Shown here: in pieces, positions 1-7,329 of the stretch | How positions within the stretch are numbered: position 1 is the first letter of the stretch | Layout of the letters: each line of letters begins with the position of its first letter | Assembly: GCA_012032135.1 (NCBI GenBank) | Contig: JAAURS010000007.1 | Coordinates: 1-33,238, forward strand | Reading direction: 5' to 3' | DNA from: Acaryochloridaceae cyanobacterium RU_4_10 | GTDB lineage: Bacteria; Cyanobacteriota; Cyanobacteriia; Thermosynechococcales; Thermosynechococcaceae | Length of the DNA: 33,238 nt | Made by a program: the position numbers and the translations under genes | The notes under the pieces: generated by a model | What the model was told of the DNA's origin: nothing | What the model saw: only the letters and a program-made list of their open reading frames with translations | The model's database searches: none

Positions 1-287
1 TTTGCTAAACCCATCGACTACCGATCTGATTGCACCCCTTGCTCAAAGCATTGGTCGGGTGGTGACGCTTGAAGAGGGTTGGCATTACTGGGGGCTTTGG
101 TTCTGGGTTGATAGAGGCGTTGATGGACTTGGGTGTGATGGTTCCGGTGACTCGGATTGGGGTACCGGATGTATTGGTAGAACATGCCACACCGGATGAG
201 TCTTTTGCAGATTTGGGTTTGACCAGTCCTCAAATTGCAGAACGGTTACTGAAACTGTTTAGTAAGACGCCAGTAGCGATCGGTTAA
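1..287 (+). CDS. dxs: 1-deoxy-D-xylulose-5-phosphate synthase, C-terminal end (partial, frameshifted as assembled)
   Basis: This is the 3' end of dxs, whose enzyme condenses pyruvate and glyceraldehyde 3-phosphate in the first step of the MEP isoprenoid pathway. The gene enters from outside the window. Three reading frames join to give the family's C-terminal sequence: FAKPID, then [20 protein letters not shown], then [16 protein letters not shown] followed by [20 protein letters not shown] and the stop at 285-287. Dropping one T near base 19 and one T near base 79-80 makes a single open frame. The TLEEG...GGFGS block is the part of the transketolase C-terminal domain that is well conserved in DXS. 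Two indels in 65 bases could be sequencing error or real decay. The family assignment is firm; whether the gene works is not known. Confidence 0.85.
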
Positions 288-305
288 GGTCGATAGAGAG
301 GTCTT

Positions 306-503
306 ATGGCTGCAATCACGATTAATCTTTCAGATGCTCGGTTAGAAAGGCTGCAACAGCTAGCCAATCAGAGTGGCGTATCTCCTGAAGAATTACTAAC
401 ATCTAGTGTTGAAAATTGTTTGGGTGACGATGAAGGCAGTTTTACTCAATCAGCAAGCTATGTCTTAAAGAAAAATGCCGAACTCTATCGACGGTTGGCA
501 TGA
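306..503 (+). CDS. Ribbon-helix-helix-like antitoxin
   Basis: The product has 65 residues. It opens with a short beta-like stretch (AAITINLSDARLERLQQLAN) followed by a helix, a turn (SGVSPEELL) and a second helix, which is the arrangement of CopG/MetJ-type DNA-binding antitoxins. The acidic and polar C-terminal tail ending in YRRLA fits a toxin-binding segment. A purine-rich stretch (AGAGAGG) lies just upstream of the ATG. The stop overlaps the ATG of a short doc-like frame at 500, the usual translational coupling of an antitoxin-toxin pair. The toxin is only a stub here, so this is probably an orphan antitoxin left after the toxin was lost. The RHH call comes from sequence pattern alone. Confidence 0.6.
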   Translation: MAAITINLSDARLERLQQLANQSGVSPEELLTSSVENCLGDDEGSFTQSASYVLKKNAELYRRLA

Positions 504-577
504 TTCGTTACTTGATGCTCAATGAAGTGATTGATTTGTGTTGTCAGGTTGTCAAGCTATTGAGCAAATCATTTTAG
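500..577 (+). pseudogene. Remnant of a Doc-type toxin (N-terminal stub)
   Basis: The frame opens at an ATG that overlaps the stop of the preceding antitoxin and reads MIRYLMLNEVIDLCCQVVK before stopping at 575-577, after 25 codons. MIRYL.LNEV is the typical beginning of death-on-curing (Doc/Fic) toxins. The rest of the fold, including the HxFxDGNKR active-site loop, is missing, and I do not find it in any frame up to 740. The stub cannot be an active AMPylase or kinase. It marks a decayed TA locus, separate from the intact doc at 2032. Confidence 0.55.
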
Positions 578-626
578 ATAGTTGTGGCTTAGGCTGTTTT
601 AGGAGGCTGCCCTTTGGGTTAAGTGA

Positions 627-731
627 ATCACAGACATTCCCCACTATCAGCGGATTGTTGTAGCGCTCCAGAACACCATGCGCCTAATGCAGCAGATTGA
701 CGAAGCCACTCCGGGCTGGCCGATTGAGTGA
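627..731 (+). pseudogene. Possible C-terminal remnant of a DNA methyltransferase / restriction-modification protein
   Basis: This is a 34-codon open stretch with no start codon, lying just after a stop at 624-626. It reads HYQRIVVALQNTMRLMQQID and then ATPGWPIE before its stop. A helical ending of the form YxRIVxALxxTIRLMxxID..GGWP is, as I recall, common at the C terminus of large adenine-specific methylases and type IIG/ISP restriction enzymes. Nothing else of such a gene is present, so this would be a scar. The assignment rests on remembered family endings and is weak. The frame could also be chance. Confidence 0.33.
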
Positions 732-742
732 GGCAAAGACCC

Positions 743-1219
743 ATGACAAAACCGTACAGAATTTATCTAGATGTTTGCTGTCTCAATCGCCCCTTTGATG
801 ATTTGGCACAACCTCGGATTCGATTAGAAGCTGAAGCAGTAATTGGTATTCTAGAACGCTGTCAGATTGGTGATTGGCTAATGGTTTCTAGTACAGCGCT
901 CATATCCGAAATTGCACAAACGCCTGAAGCAATCAGAAGGGAGCAAGTCATGGACTTATTAGCCGCCGCTAAAATCGATATGAAGGTCACATCAGAAAAT
1001 ATTAAACGAGCAGGCGATCTACAAAGATTGGGGTTCAAATCTATTGATGCCTTGCATATTGCCTGTGCCGAGGCTGCTAAAGCTGATGCATTTATCACAA
1101 CGGACGATCGCCTGCTGCGTAAGGCTATCACCCATACCGATCGACTAGACGTGCAAGTGCAAAATCCTCTCACCTGGATTATGGAAATCAATGCTCAACT
1201 AGAAGGAGAAAACGAATGA
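743..1219 (+). CDS. PIN-domain toxin-like ribonuclease
   Basis: This 158-residue protein has the PIN fold pattern of metal-dependent ribonucleases. The first acidic residue is D10 in IYLDVCCLNRPFDD. Further acidic positions are D102 and E110 in SIDALHIACAEAA, and D121/D122 in FITTDDRLL. The N-terminal YLD.CCLNRPFDD motif is typical of a VapC-like PIN subgroup common in cyanobacteria. I chose ATG 743 over GTG 728 because residue 1 then sits just before the first PIN strand. The gene overlaps the next one by four bases (ATGA at 1216). That puts the presumed toxin first and its small partner second, the reverse of the usual order. The likely job is mRNA or tRNA cleavage held in check by the partner. 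Confidence 0.8.
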   Translation: MTKPYRIYLDVCCLNRPFDDLAQPRIRLEAEAVIGILERCQIGDWLMVSSTALISEIAQTPEAIRREQVMDLLAAAKIDMKVTSENIKRAGDLQRLGFKSIDALHIACAEAAKADAFITTDDRLLRKAITHTDRLDVQVQNPLTWIMEINAQLEGENE

Positions 1220-1422
1220 TGACCCCAGTTGAATTAAACCGCAAAGGTTTTAAAGCTCTCGTTGACACGCTCGGCTATGCGGATGCAATCCGGTTTATCC
1301 GACAGTTTGACAATGGTAGCGGAGACTACACCAAAGAACGTCATCAATGGCTTGATAAACTTACTCTTGAAGATTTTTGGGCAGACATCCAGCAACGGCA
1401 GCACAAAACTGACCTTGAATAA
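1216..1422 (+). CDS. Small partner of the PIN protein (putative antitoxin), copy 1
   Basis: The product has 68 residues. It reads MMTPVELNRKGFKALVDTLG, then a helix AIRFIRQF, a GSGDYTKERHQWLDKL core, and LEDFWADIQQ near the end. I recognise the pattern M-T-P-x-E-L-x-x-x-G...GDYT..R as a small cyanobacterial family found next to PIN proteins, but know no experimental function for it. The start overlaps the PIN stop and follows a good ribosome-binding site (AGAAGGAG at 1201-1208). That coupling suggests it is the PIN protein's antitoxin. A second, diverged copy follows at 1436. Confidence 0.65.
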   Translation: MMTPVELNRKGFKALVDTLGYADAIRFIRQFDNGSGDYTKERHQWLDKLTLEDFWADIQQRQHKTDLE

Positions 1423-1435
1423 GGAGGTCAGCTTT

Positions 1436-1667
1436 GTGACACCGATTGAACTCAGGCAAAAAGGCTATCAGGCATTGGTCAATTCTCTAGGTGCGATCGA
1501 TGCCATTCTTTTCTTACAACAGGCTGGTTGGGGGACGGGTGACTACTACACCGCACAACGAACGACATCAATTGCTTGCTCCAGCCACACGAGAGGAATT
1601 CTGGCAAGATATCCAACAAATTCGGGCACAAAAAACAAACTTTCAGAATCCTGATGCGGCAAGTTGA
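1436..1667 (+). CDS. Small PIN-partner paralogue, copy 2 (frameshifted as assembled)
   Basis: This is a tandem paralogue of the gene just upstream. It starts at GTG 1436, seven bases after an AAGGAGG ribosome-binding site (1421-1427). It reads VTPIELRQKGYQALVNSLG and then GTGDYYTAQ. The frame shifts near base 1559 and continues as ERHQLLAPATREEFWQDIQQ to the stop at 1665-1667. Removing one C at 1559 gives an uninterrupted protein of 76 residues that lines up along its length with copy 1 (GDYT..ERHQ, FW.DIQQ). The repaired sequence is well conserved, so the indel is either recent or a sequence error. Either this is a second antitoxin or its own PIN partner has been lost. Confidence 0.6.
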
Positions 1668-1747
1668 TGGATTATTTAGGGCTTGAAACACATGCTGCCT
1701 AATCAAGTTCAGCCAGGTGACTTTTGCTATCCTCAGCCCAACTTATA

Positions 1748-1777
1748 TTGACGCAATTGTTTGCACATTTGTAGTAA
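1748..1777 (+). promoter_or_regulatory. Candidate promoter of the AbrB/Doc pair
   Basis: TTGACG (1748-1753) is followed after 18 bases by TAGTAA (1772-1777), about 38 bases before the ATG at 1815. The -35 box is good and the -10 box is fair. It is the only sigma70-like pair I see in the gap between the PIN-partner genes and the AbrB antitoxin. Self-repression by the antitoxin would be expected for such a pair, but I see no clear operator repeat. Confidence 0.3.
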
Positions 1778-1814
1778 CATTTGAGATAGAGGTCAGTAGC
1801 TTAAAAGGTAAATC

Positions 1815-2035
1815 ATGATTTTGAATGTCAAGAAAAGAGGGAACTCTCTCAGCGTCATCATCCCCAAAGAAATGGCTACCGAGATGAACGTTGAAGATGG
1901 CGATCCGCTCTTTGCTACAAAAACACCTGCTGGATACGAACTTTCTCCTTACGACCCCGATTTTGCAAAAAAATAGAAATAGCTCGGCAGGGAATTAAAA
2001 AGTATCGCAATGCGTTGGTGGAATTAGCGAAGTGA
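1815..2035 (+). CDS. AbrB/MazE-type antitoxin (frameshifted at an A run as assembled)
   Basis: This is a small swapped-hairpin DNA-binding antitoxin. The first frame reads MILNVKKRGNSLSVIIPKEM, the classic AbrB/SpoVT/MazE N terminus (G-N-S-L...IPK), and goes on to ELSPYDPDFAKK before TAG at 1974-1976. The tail typical of Doc-associated AbrB proteins (IEIARQGIKKYRNALVELAK) is in the next frame and ends at 2033-2035. The junction is a run of seven A at 1967-1973; eight A would give one 73-residue protein. The tail should be the toxin-binding part, so truncation would free the toxin. The stop overlaps the GTG start of doc at 2032. Confidence 0.75.
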
Positions 2036-2436
2036 ATGAACCCTGCTGGCTGAATGAGCGGGATGTTTGCACAATTCACGGTGAAATTCTGGCGGAGACT
2101 GGAGGAAGTGCTGGAATCTTGAATGAAGGCGCTCTGGAGTCAACGCTCAACAAACCCAAAAATCTTCATTACTACAGCGATGGGAGTGCAACCCTTTATG
2201 AGATGGCTGCGGCCTATGGCTATGGGTTGGTCAAAAATCACTGTTTTGTGGATGGCAATAAGAGAATTGCCCTCATTGCGACCTATACATTTTTGGCTCT
2301 AAACGGGATTGAGTTGGATGCTGCTGAAGTTGAAGCTGCCAGCTTTTTCCTAGATTTAGCTGCCAGTGCTGAATCGCAAGATATAGCAATGAAAAAGCTT
2401 TCCAATTGGTTGGAATCTAACAGTCTGTCCACTTAA
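2032..2436 (+). CDS. doc: Doc-type toxin (death-on-curing, Fic/Doc family)
   Basis: This 134-residue protein has the Fic/Doc active-site loop H-C-F-V-D-G-N-K-R at residues 70-78, preceded by the helix AYGYGLVKN. Doc proteins phosphorylate elongation factor Tu and stop translation; related Fic enzymes AMPylate their targets. The H...D.GNKR form seen here is the Doc type. The start is GTG 2032, in a GTGA overlap with the antitoxin stop, which supports translational coupling. Length and motif look intact. The stop (2434-2436) lies one base from the end of the convergent crtD gene, so no terminator separates them. Confidence 0.85.
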   Translation: MNEPCWLNERDVCTIHGEILAETGGSAGILNEGALESTLNKPKNLHYYSDGSATLYEMAAAYGYGLVKNHCFVDGNKRIALIATYTFLALNGIELDAAEVEAASFFLDLAASAESQDIAMKKLSNWLESNSLST

Positions 2437-2437
2437 C

Positions 2438-3946
2438 TCAGCCCACAATTTGCTGCACAACATTCAGTGCTGAATAGCTGACCCCAGCCGTCCCTTCACC
2501 AGGATGAGTCGAATCCCCTACTAACCATAGACGTTGGATTGGGGTGCGATTGGCAAAACCGAAAGGACCAAAGGTATTCACCCGTTGCCCAATCCCTCCC
2601 ACAATACCCATCGCCCGACCCGTAAATTGTTCAAAGGTGCGAGGGGTGGCAGCTTCTATATGTTCGATCGCATCCTTCAAGTCAAAATATTGGCCCAACC
2701 GTGCGATCGCCTCCTCCAAATATTGCTTCTTGAGTGTTTCGTAGTTTTTCGTTTGGTCCCATAATTTTGGACTTGTGAAAGAAGAAGCTGTAATGGTTGC
2801 CTTACCTGTAGGGGCGCGACCATCTCCTGGTTGGCTAACTGACACAAATAGCGAATTATTTTCCCCAATAGGTCCGTCATAGTCATACAGAAACTGAAGG
2901 TGAGGCGGACAATCTTTAGGAATAGCTGCGGCATCAACCCCCAGGTAAACCACAAACGCACCGGAAGATTGCGGGAGTTTATCCACTCGTTTCCGGTAAC
3001 CCATCGGCGCATCTTCGCCCAGCAACTGCACCAGATTCTGAACCGTAACGTTTGCAATCACACGATCGGCAGCTTCAAACGTGCGATCGCCCGTCTTGAT
3101 ATTCTGGACCGTCACCCCTGTCGCAACACCTTGTTCCACATGAATGCGCTCGCCCCGATGACGCATCCGCAATTCACCCCCATCGCGCTTGAGGGCCGTG
3201 ACGAGGCGATCGCTCAAGACTTGCATACTCCCGTGTAAGTGGAATAAGCCTTGGGGCGATTGGGACACGCCAAGGGCTGTTGCCGCGTAGAGGAGAGCCG
3301 TTTCTTCAGCATCTACTTGAGAGTAAAGCTTGAGTTGGAGGTCTAGAAATGTTTTTAGACGGCGATCGTTCTCCAGCCGAAAGCTTCGCAGCGCATCTCC
3401 TACGGTTGAAAGGACATGGGGGATGGTGATGAAGGTGTTGGGTCGCAATGCTTTGGCGGTTTGCCAAAAGTCCCAAAGATTGCGGGGTGGGATAATGGGG
3501 TCGCGGGATTGAAAGGCCCAGCTTGCTTCAAAGAGTTGGTTTAAAAATTGCCAGAAAGGTTCGCTGCCTGGAAATTGGGTTTGGCGTTCTTGCTTCCAGC
3601 GATCGGGATCTCGCCAGACTCTGATGGGCTGGGTTTCCCCAGGCAGGACTACCGCACAGGCTGGATCGCAGGGAGTTGAGGGGGGGAGGCCAAGTCCTAA
3701 GGTTTCAAAAATCCGAGTGTGGATGCCGCCTGGTTCTAGTCCTGCGACCTGGGTGGCTCCTACGTCAAAGGTAAATCCGCGACGTTTGAAGGTAGAGGCG
3801 CAACCGCCAGGGATTTCGGCTTGGTCCACAACCAATACGGAATATCCGCGATCGGCTAGAAGAGCTGCTGCTGTAAGTCCTCCGATACCTGCACCAATGA
3901 CGACAACGCGGGAAGATGATTTGGAATGCTGGGATGCAGGAGACAC
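2438..3946 (-). CDS. crtD: Carotenoid C-3',4' desaturase CrtD
   Basis: This 502-residue FAD-dependent desaturase/isomerase belongs to the phytoene-desaturase superfamily. Near the N terminus it has the dinucleotide-binding motif VVVIGAGIGGLTAAALL (G18, G20, G23), followed by PGGCASTFKRRGFTFDVGA and LEPGGIH. The C-terminal FAD motif LWLVGDSTHPGEGTAG begins near residue 473. The stretch GATQVAGLEPGGIHTRIF and the overall length fit cyanobacterial CrtD, which introduces the 3',4' double bond of myxol-type carotenoids at the membrane, rather than CrtH or CrtO. It runs against doc on the other strand. Together with dxs at the left edge it makes an isoprenoid/carotenoid neighbourhood interrupted by TA genes. 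CrtH-like cis-trans isomerase is the main alternative. Confidence 0.82.
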   Translation of the reverse strand: MSPASQHSKSSSRVVVIGAGIGGLTAAALLADRGYSVLVVDQAEIPGGCASTFKRRGFTFDVGATQVAGLEPGGIHTRIFETLGLGLPPSTPCDPACAVVLPGETQPIRVWRDPDRWKQERQTQFPGSEPFWQFLNQLFEASWAFQSRDPIIPPRNLWDFWQTAKALRPNTFITIPHVLSTVGDALRSFRLENDRRLKTFLDLQLKLYSQVDAEETALLYAATALGVSQSPQGLFHLHGSMQVLSDRLVTALKRDGGELRMRHRGERIHVEQGVATGVTVQNIKTGDRTFEAADRVIANVTVQNLVQLLGEDAPMGYRKRVDKLPQSSGAFVVYLGVDAAAIPKDCPPHLQFLYDYDGPIGENNSLFVSVSQPGDGRAPTGKATITASSFTSPKLWDQTKNYETLKKQYLEEAIARLGQYFDLKDAIEHIEAATPRTFEQFTGRAMGIVGGIGQRVNTFGPFGFANRTPIQRLWLVGDSTHPGEGTAGVSYSALNVVQQIVG

Positions 3947-4124
3947 TGAGGGTTGCTTTACATAACTTAACGTTTTTATTCTATTGCATTTGGGGAATTT
4001 AGGGGTCTACGAAAGTTTGCAATCCTTGGCTACTGCACTTGGCGTCAAACATCAACAACCGAATTCATCCTTTAAGATATGCTGGAATCACACTAACCTC
4101 GCGTTTGCAAGAACTCATGAAGCC

Positions 4125-4334
4125 ATGACCGATCGCGAACAATTGATTCACGAACTAGAACAAGCACCAGAAGATTTAGTGCAAACAGTCTTCGATTTTT
4201 TACATCGGGCCAAAGCAACCCGACAAACACATCCCCTTGCCAAATTTGCCGGAATTTTAAGCGATGCTGAAGCGGTAGAGATAAAACAAGCGATCTCAAC
4301 AGAATGTCGGCAGGTTGACCCAAATGAGTGGTGA
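4125..4334 (+). CDS. VapB-like antitoxin
   Basis: The product has 69 residues, starting at ATG 4125 (MTDREQLIHELEQAPEDLVQ). An amphipathic helix (VQTVFDFLHRAK) follows, then a tail with HPLAKFAGILSDAEAVEIKQ. The DUF2281-like beginning (xLIxELEQAPEDLVxxVxDFL) and the acidic AGILSDxEA tail are typical of cyanobacterial antitoxins paired with PIN toxins. An upstream in-frame start at 3984 is possible, but the extra 47 residues do not resemble the family. The end overlaps the vapC start by 11 bases. Confidence 0.7.
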   Translation: MTDREQLIHELEQAPEDLVQTVFDFLHRAKATRQTHPLAKFAGILSDAEAVEIKQAISTECRQVDPNEW

Positions 4335-4713
4335 GATTGCGCTAGATACCTCCGTTGCAGTTCGTTTTTTAAATGGAGACACAGCAATCATTTCACGGGT
4401 ACTAGCATTACCAGAGGTTGTTCTGCCTATGGTCGCGGTAGGGGAATTATTATTTGGTGCAGAGAACTCAACTCGTCCGTTGCAAAATTTGCATCGTTAC
4501 CTAGAGTTCATTGAGGCTTGCATCGTTGTCCCATTAGGTCGAGAAACAGCAGCAGTTTACGCTCAAACTCGATTGGCGTTGAAACGGAAAGGACGACCTA
4601 TCCCAATGAATGATGTCTGGATCGCGGCACAATGCCTGGAACAAGGTTGGGTGCTGGTGACAGATGACACTGATTTTGATTGGGTGGATGGCTTGATGCT
4701 GGAGCATTTTTAA
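4324..4713 (+). CDS. vapC: VapC-like PIN-domain toxin
   Basis: This 129-residue PIN ribonuclease has the acidic set of VapC toxins in order: D8 in IALDTSVAVRFLNG, E41 in VAVGELLFGA, D97 in MNDVWIAAQ, and D114-D117 in LVTDDTDFDWVDGL. The final D.DF..V.GL element is characteristic of VapC proteins that cleave tRNA or rRNA. ATG 4324 is preferred over TTG 4315. The overlap with the VapB-like gene indicates a standard antitoxin-first operon. No frame damage is seen, so the pair is probably active. Confidence 0.85.
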   Translation: MSGEIALDTSVAVRFLNGDTAIISRVLALPEVVLPMVAVGELLFGAENSTRPLQNLHRYLEFIEACIVVPLGRETAAVYAQTRLALKRKGRPIPMNDVWIAAQCLEQGWVLVTDDTDFDWVDGLMLEHF

Positions 4714-4735
4714 ATCGCGATCGCAGGAGCAAACA

Positions 4736-6040
4736 TTGTCTGACATTGCAGAGCAAAGCATTAAAATCCAGCATCTTTACCGCCAAGCATTATCCTTGCT
4801 GGTATATCGCCACATTTTAGATGAAGCCGCAAGTCGGGCCCTTCTGGATCTGTTGAGGAGCCTCATGCGGCCCCCTTCTCCAGAAAATGAAGCCGATATT
4901 CTCCAAGCGTACGGTCAGTGGTTTTATGCCGCGAACGATATGTCCCCGAGCTGGCAAAACCGGGTTGAAACCCAAATTTTAGCCGCAGACAATCCCTTCA
5001 CCCGTCAAGCCCAACACCATGACCTGTCAGCCTTGCCCCAAAACTTAGTAGAAGCAGCTCGCCACGATCTCAACATTCTCCAACAATGGGCCATTCAAGG
5101 TCCGCAATGGGTTCAGGCTGCGATCGCCTACAAAACAACAGTAACTCTCCCTATTTTAGAAAGCTCTTCAACCCATGAGTCAGATTGCGCGTTCGACTTT
5201 GCAGCCTTCTCAAACTGGGCCGATGCATTGCCAGCTTTAGTCCAACATTATGGGCAGGAGGGAATTGGATTATTTGCACAATACAAAGCCCTGCGCTGGC
5301 GCAATAGCCTTTTAGAAGGCATCGACCATCCAGATACCATCCAACTGTCCGATTTAGTGGGCTATGACTGGCAGCAAATGGCATTAAAACAAAACACCGA
5401 GGCACTTTTAGCCGGATACACAGCCCTTAACGTATTGCTCTACGGCAGTCGCGGGTCAGGGAAGTCCGCCCTCATCAAAGCACTGATGAACGAATACGGC
5501 GATCGCGGTCTCAGGCTGATCGAACTCAACAAAGCCGACATGATTCACCTTCCGCAGGTGACGGAACGACTCCGAACCTCTCCCCTGAAGTTTGTCATTT
5601 TTATCGACGATCTGTCCTTTGAAGAAGAAGAGGACGCTTATAAAGCACTCAAAGTTGTACTAGAAGGAAACCTCACTGCCCGACCTCAAAACGTCGCTAT
5701 GTATGCCACCTCCAATCGCAGACACCTAATTCGCGAGTTCTTTGGCGATCGCCCCCGTCCCAGCAATGCAGAAGAAATCCATGCTTGGGATACGTTCCAG
5801 GAAAAACTTTCCCTCAGCGATCGCTTTGGCCTCACTCTCACCTTTGAACCCGCCACTCAAGAGACTTATCTGCAAATTGTGCATCACTTAGCCGAGCGAT
5901 CGCAGATAAATGTGCGCAAAGACGAACTCACCCATCAAGCATTGCAGTGGGCGGTCCGTCAGAATGTCCGTTCAGGTCGCACGGCGCGTCAGTTTATTGA
6001 CCATCTCAGAGGACAACAAGCCTTGACCAGAAAGAATTAG
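4736..6040 (+). CDS. DUF815-family P-loop ATPase
   Basis: This 434-residue protein has an N-terminal helical part of about 200 residues and a C-terminal AAA-like ATPase. The ATPase has Walker A G237-SRGSGK-S244, Walker B VIFIDDLSF at 287-295, and a sensor-like YATSNRRHL at 323-331. It also has a DRFGLTLTF stretch and an ending rich in arginine. NVLLYGSRGSGKSALIKALM followed by NEYGDRGLRLIEL is the hallmark of the DUF815 family, whose cellular role is unknown to me. It starts at TTG 4736, seven bases after an AGGAG box (4725-4729), which decides the start. It is close behind vapC (22 bases) but need not be related to it. The end overlaps the convergent small gene at 6037 by four bases. Confidence 0.85.
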   Translation: MSDIAEQSIKIQHLYRQALSLLVYRHILDEAASRALLDLLRSLMRPPSPENEADILQAYGQWFYAANDMSPSWQNRVETQILAADNPFTRQAQHHDLSALPQNLVEAARHDLNILQQWAIQGPQWVQAAIAYKTTVTLPILESSSTHESDCAFDFAAFSNWADALPALVQHYGQEGIGLFAQYKALRWRNSLLEGIDHPDTIQLSDLVGYDWQQMALKQNTEALLAGYTALNVLLYGSRGSGKSALIKALMNEYGDRGLRLIELNKADMIHLPQVTERLRTSPLKFVIFIDDLSFEEEEDAYKALKVVLEGNLTARPQNVAMYATSNRRHLIREFFGDRPRPSNAEEIHAWDTFQEKLSLSDRFGLTLTFEPATQETYLQIVHHLAERSQINVRKDELTHQALQWAVRQNVRSGRTARQFIDHLRGQQALTRKN

Positions 6041-6222
6041 AGACTAAAAGGTTCTGGTGGAAAGGTTTGTTTGAACTCATCAATTAAGTCATCCATTTCC
6101 TCTAAGGCTTGATTCACATCAATCCTCAATGTCCCCAGATTCGGTTCCTCCAGCAAACGGACCAAAAGATCTCGCTTCTGCGAGATGGTCGTGAACCAAG
6201 TTTGTGCGCTTTGTCGATCCAT
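6037..6222 (-). CDS. Small conserved hypothetical protein
   Basis: This protein has 61 residues when read from ATG 6222 (MDRQSAQTWFTTISQKRDLL). It is almost entirely helical and acidic toward the end (ALEEMDDLIDEFKQTF), with no signal peptide or membrane segment. A longer start at 6255 adds 11 residues that do not look conserved. I do not recognise a function. The gene lies head to tail against the DUF815 gene and overlaps its stop. Its codon use and clean frame suggest it is real. Confidence 0.55.
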   Translation of the reverse strand: MDRQSAQTWFTTISQKRDLLVRLLEEPNLGTLRIDVNQALEEMDDLIDEFKQTFPPEPFSL

Positions 6223-6278
6223 TGTGTGGCCTGTCTTTACAAATCTAGAGGGCAAACATATCCAACCGTTACAGCTTC

Positions 6279-6284
6279 TATAAT
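6279..6284 (+). promoter_or_regulatory. Candidate -10 box for the TPR gene
   Basis: A perfect TATAAT lies 65 bases upstream of the GTG at 6349. No good -35 box is found 16-18 bases upstream of it. Cyanobacterial promoters recognised with only a -10 element are known, so this is plausible but unproven. Confidence 0.35.
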
Positions 6285-6348
6285 AATAAGGATTAACAAT
6301 CTAAGTTAAGCTAACTAACAATAAGTTCCGTCGCGGAAGGCAATTACT

Positions 6349-7255
6349 GTGCTTCATCGTTCAACTCTGGTTTCTCTATGTGTGTTGTGTGGCCTTTTAG
6401 GTGTTGCTCCGTCAGCCCTTAGCCAAGTTTATGTGCCCCATACCGTAGCACCTAGCACCAAAGAACTCCAGCAGACGGGGATAGCCTTATTAAGAGAAGC
6501 GTTGCAACTCGCTCAATTTCAACAGTACGATCCAGCCCTAGCCCGCACCAAATTAGCAACCCAATTATTGCCAAACTCTGAGGAAGCCTGGGCATTATTG
6601 GGTGGGCTTTACTTGAGTACTGAGCAATTAGATCCTGGTATTCAGTCCTTAGAAAAATCCCTGGCCCTCAATCCTAAAAATGCAGGGGTAAACTTTAGTT
6701 TGGGTTCCGCTTATTTCCGTAAGGGAAATTATCCAGCCGCAGTCCGCGCTCTAGAAACAGGTCTTAAAGTCAAGCCCGATGTGCCAGAAGCTCTCTTCGA
6801 TCTGGGCAATACCTGATTTCCGGATGGGGCGCTTTGAGGATGCCATCGGTACCTATAAAAAAGCGGTTACCAAGGATCAGAAGTTTTGGCCTGCAATCAA
6901 CAATATTGGCCTGATTCAATACGAACAAGGAAATGTCGATTCGGCGATTCAAAACTGGAAGACTGCGATCGCGGTGGATGAAAAGAACACCACAGAACCC
7001 AAGCTAGCCTTAGCCGTTGCACTCTACAAACAAGGCAAAACAGACCAGGGCATTACCTTGGCAACATCGGCATTATCTTTGGATCGTCGTTACGGGGATG
7101 TGGCATTCCTCAAAGATAATTTGTGGGGCGATCGTCTGATTGCGGATACAAAAACGATTCTGGCAACACCCAAAATTCGGGATACTTTGGCAGCTCTACC
7201 ATCAGTTCCAGACAAAGATCTTAAAAGTAGCCCTAAATCTAAACCTAAGCCATAA
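6349..7255 (+). CDS. Secreted or periplasmic TPR-repeat protein (frameshifted as assembled)
   Basis: The protein starts at GTG 6349, eight bases after GGAAGG (6335-6340). It begins with a signal peptide (LVSLCVLCGLLGVAPSALS, cleavage near residue 25). Tetratricopeptide repeats follow, for example AWALLGGLYLSTEQLDPGIQ, VNFSLGSAYFRKGNYPAAVR and, after the shift, MGRFEDAIGTYKKAV, then INNIGLIQYEQGNVDSAIQN. The first frame stops at 6814-6816. Removing G6815 restores LGNTYFRMGRFEDAI and a protein of about 301 residues with a lysine/proline-rich end. TPR proteins of this type act as protein-binding scaffolds; the partner is unknown. The exact repair of a TPR consensus points to a sequencing error or a very recent mutation. 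Confidence 0.8.
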
Positions 7256-7329
7256 TGCCCGTTGCCTGCATTGGCATTTAAGACAGAACGCGCGAGGATA
7301 TTGGGTTAATAATAGCGCTGTAACACCTT

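Noticed and set aside
1262-1654. 130-residue frame spanning both PIN-partner copies
   Set aside because: Its first half is out of frame with copy 1 and only its second half is copy 2; two separate small genes explain the region better.
3984-4124. Upstream extension of the VapB-like gene starting at 3984
   Set aside because: The added 47 residues do not resemble the antitoxin family, and ATG 4125 gives the usual family beginning.
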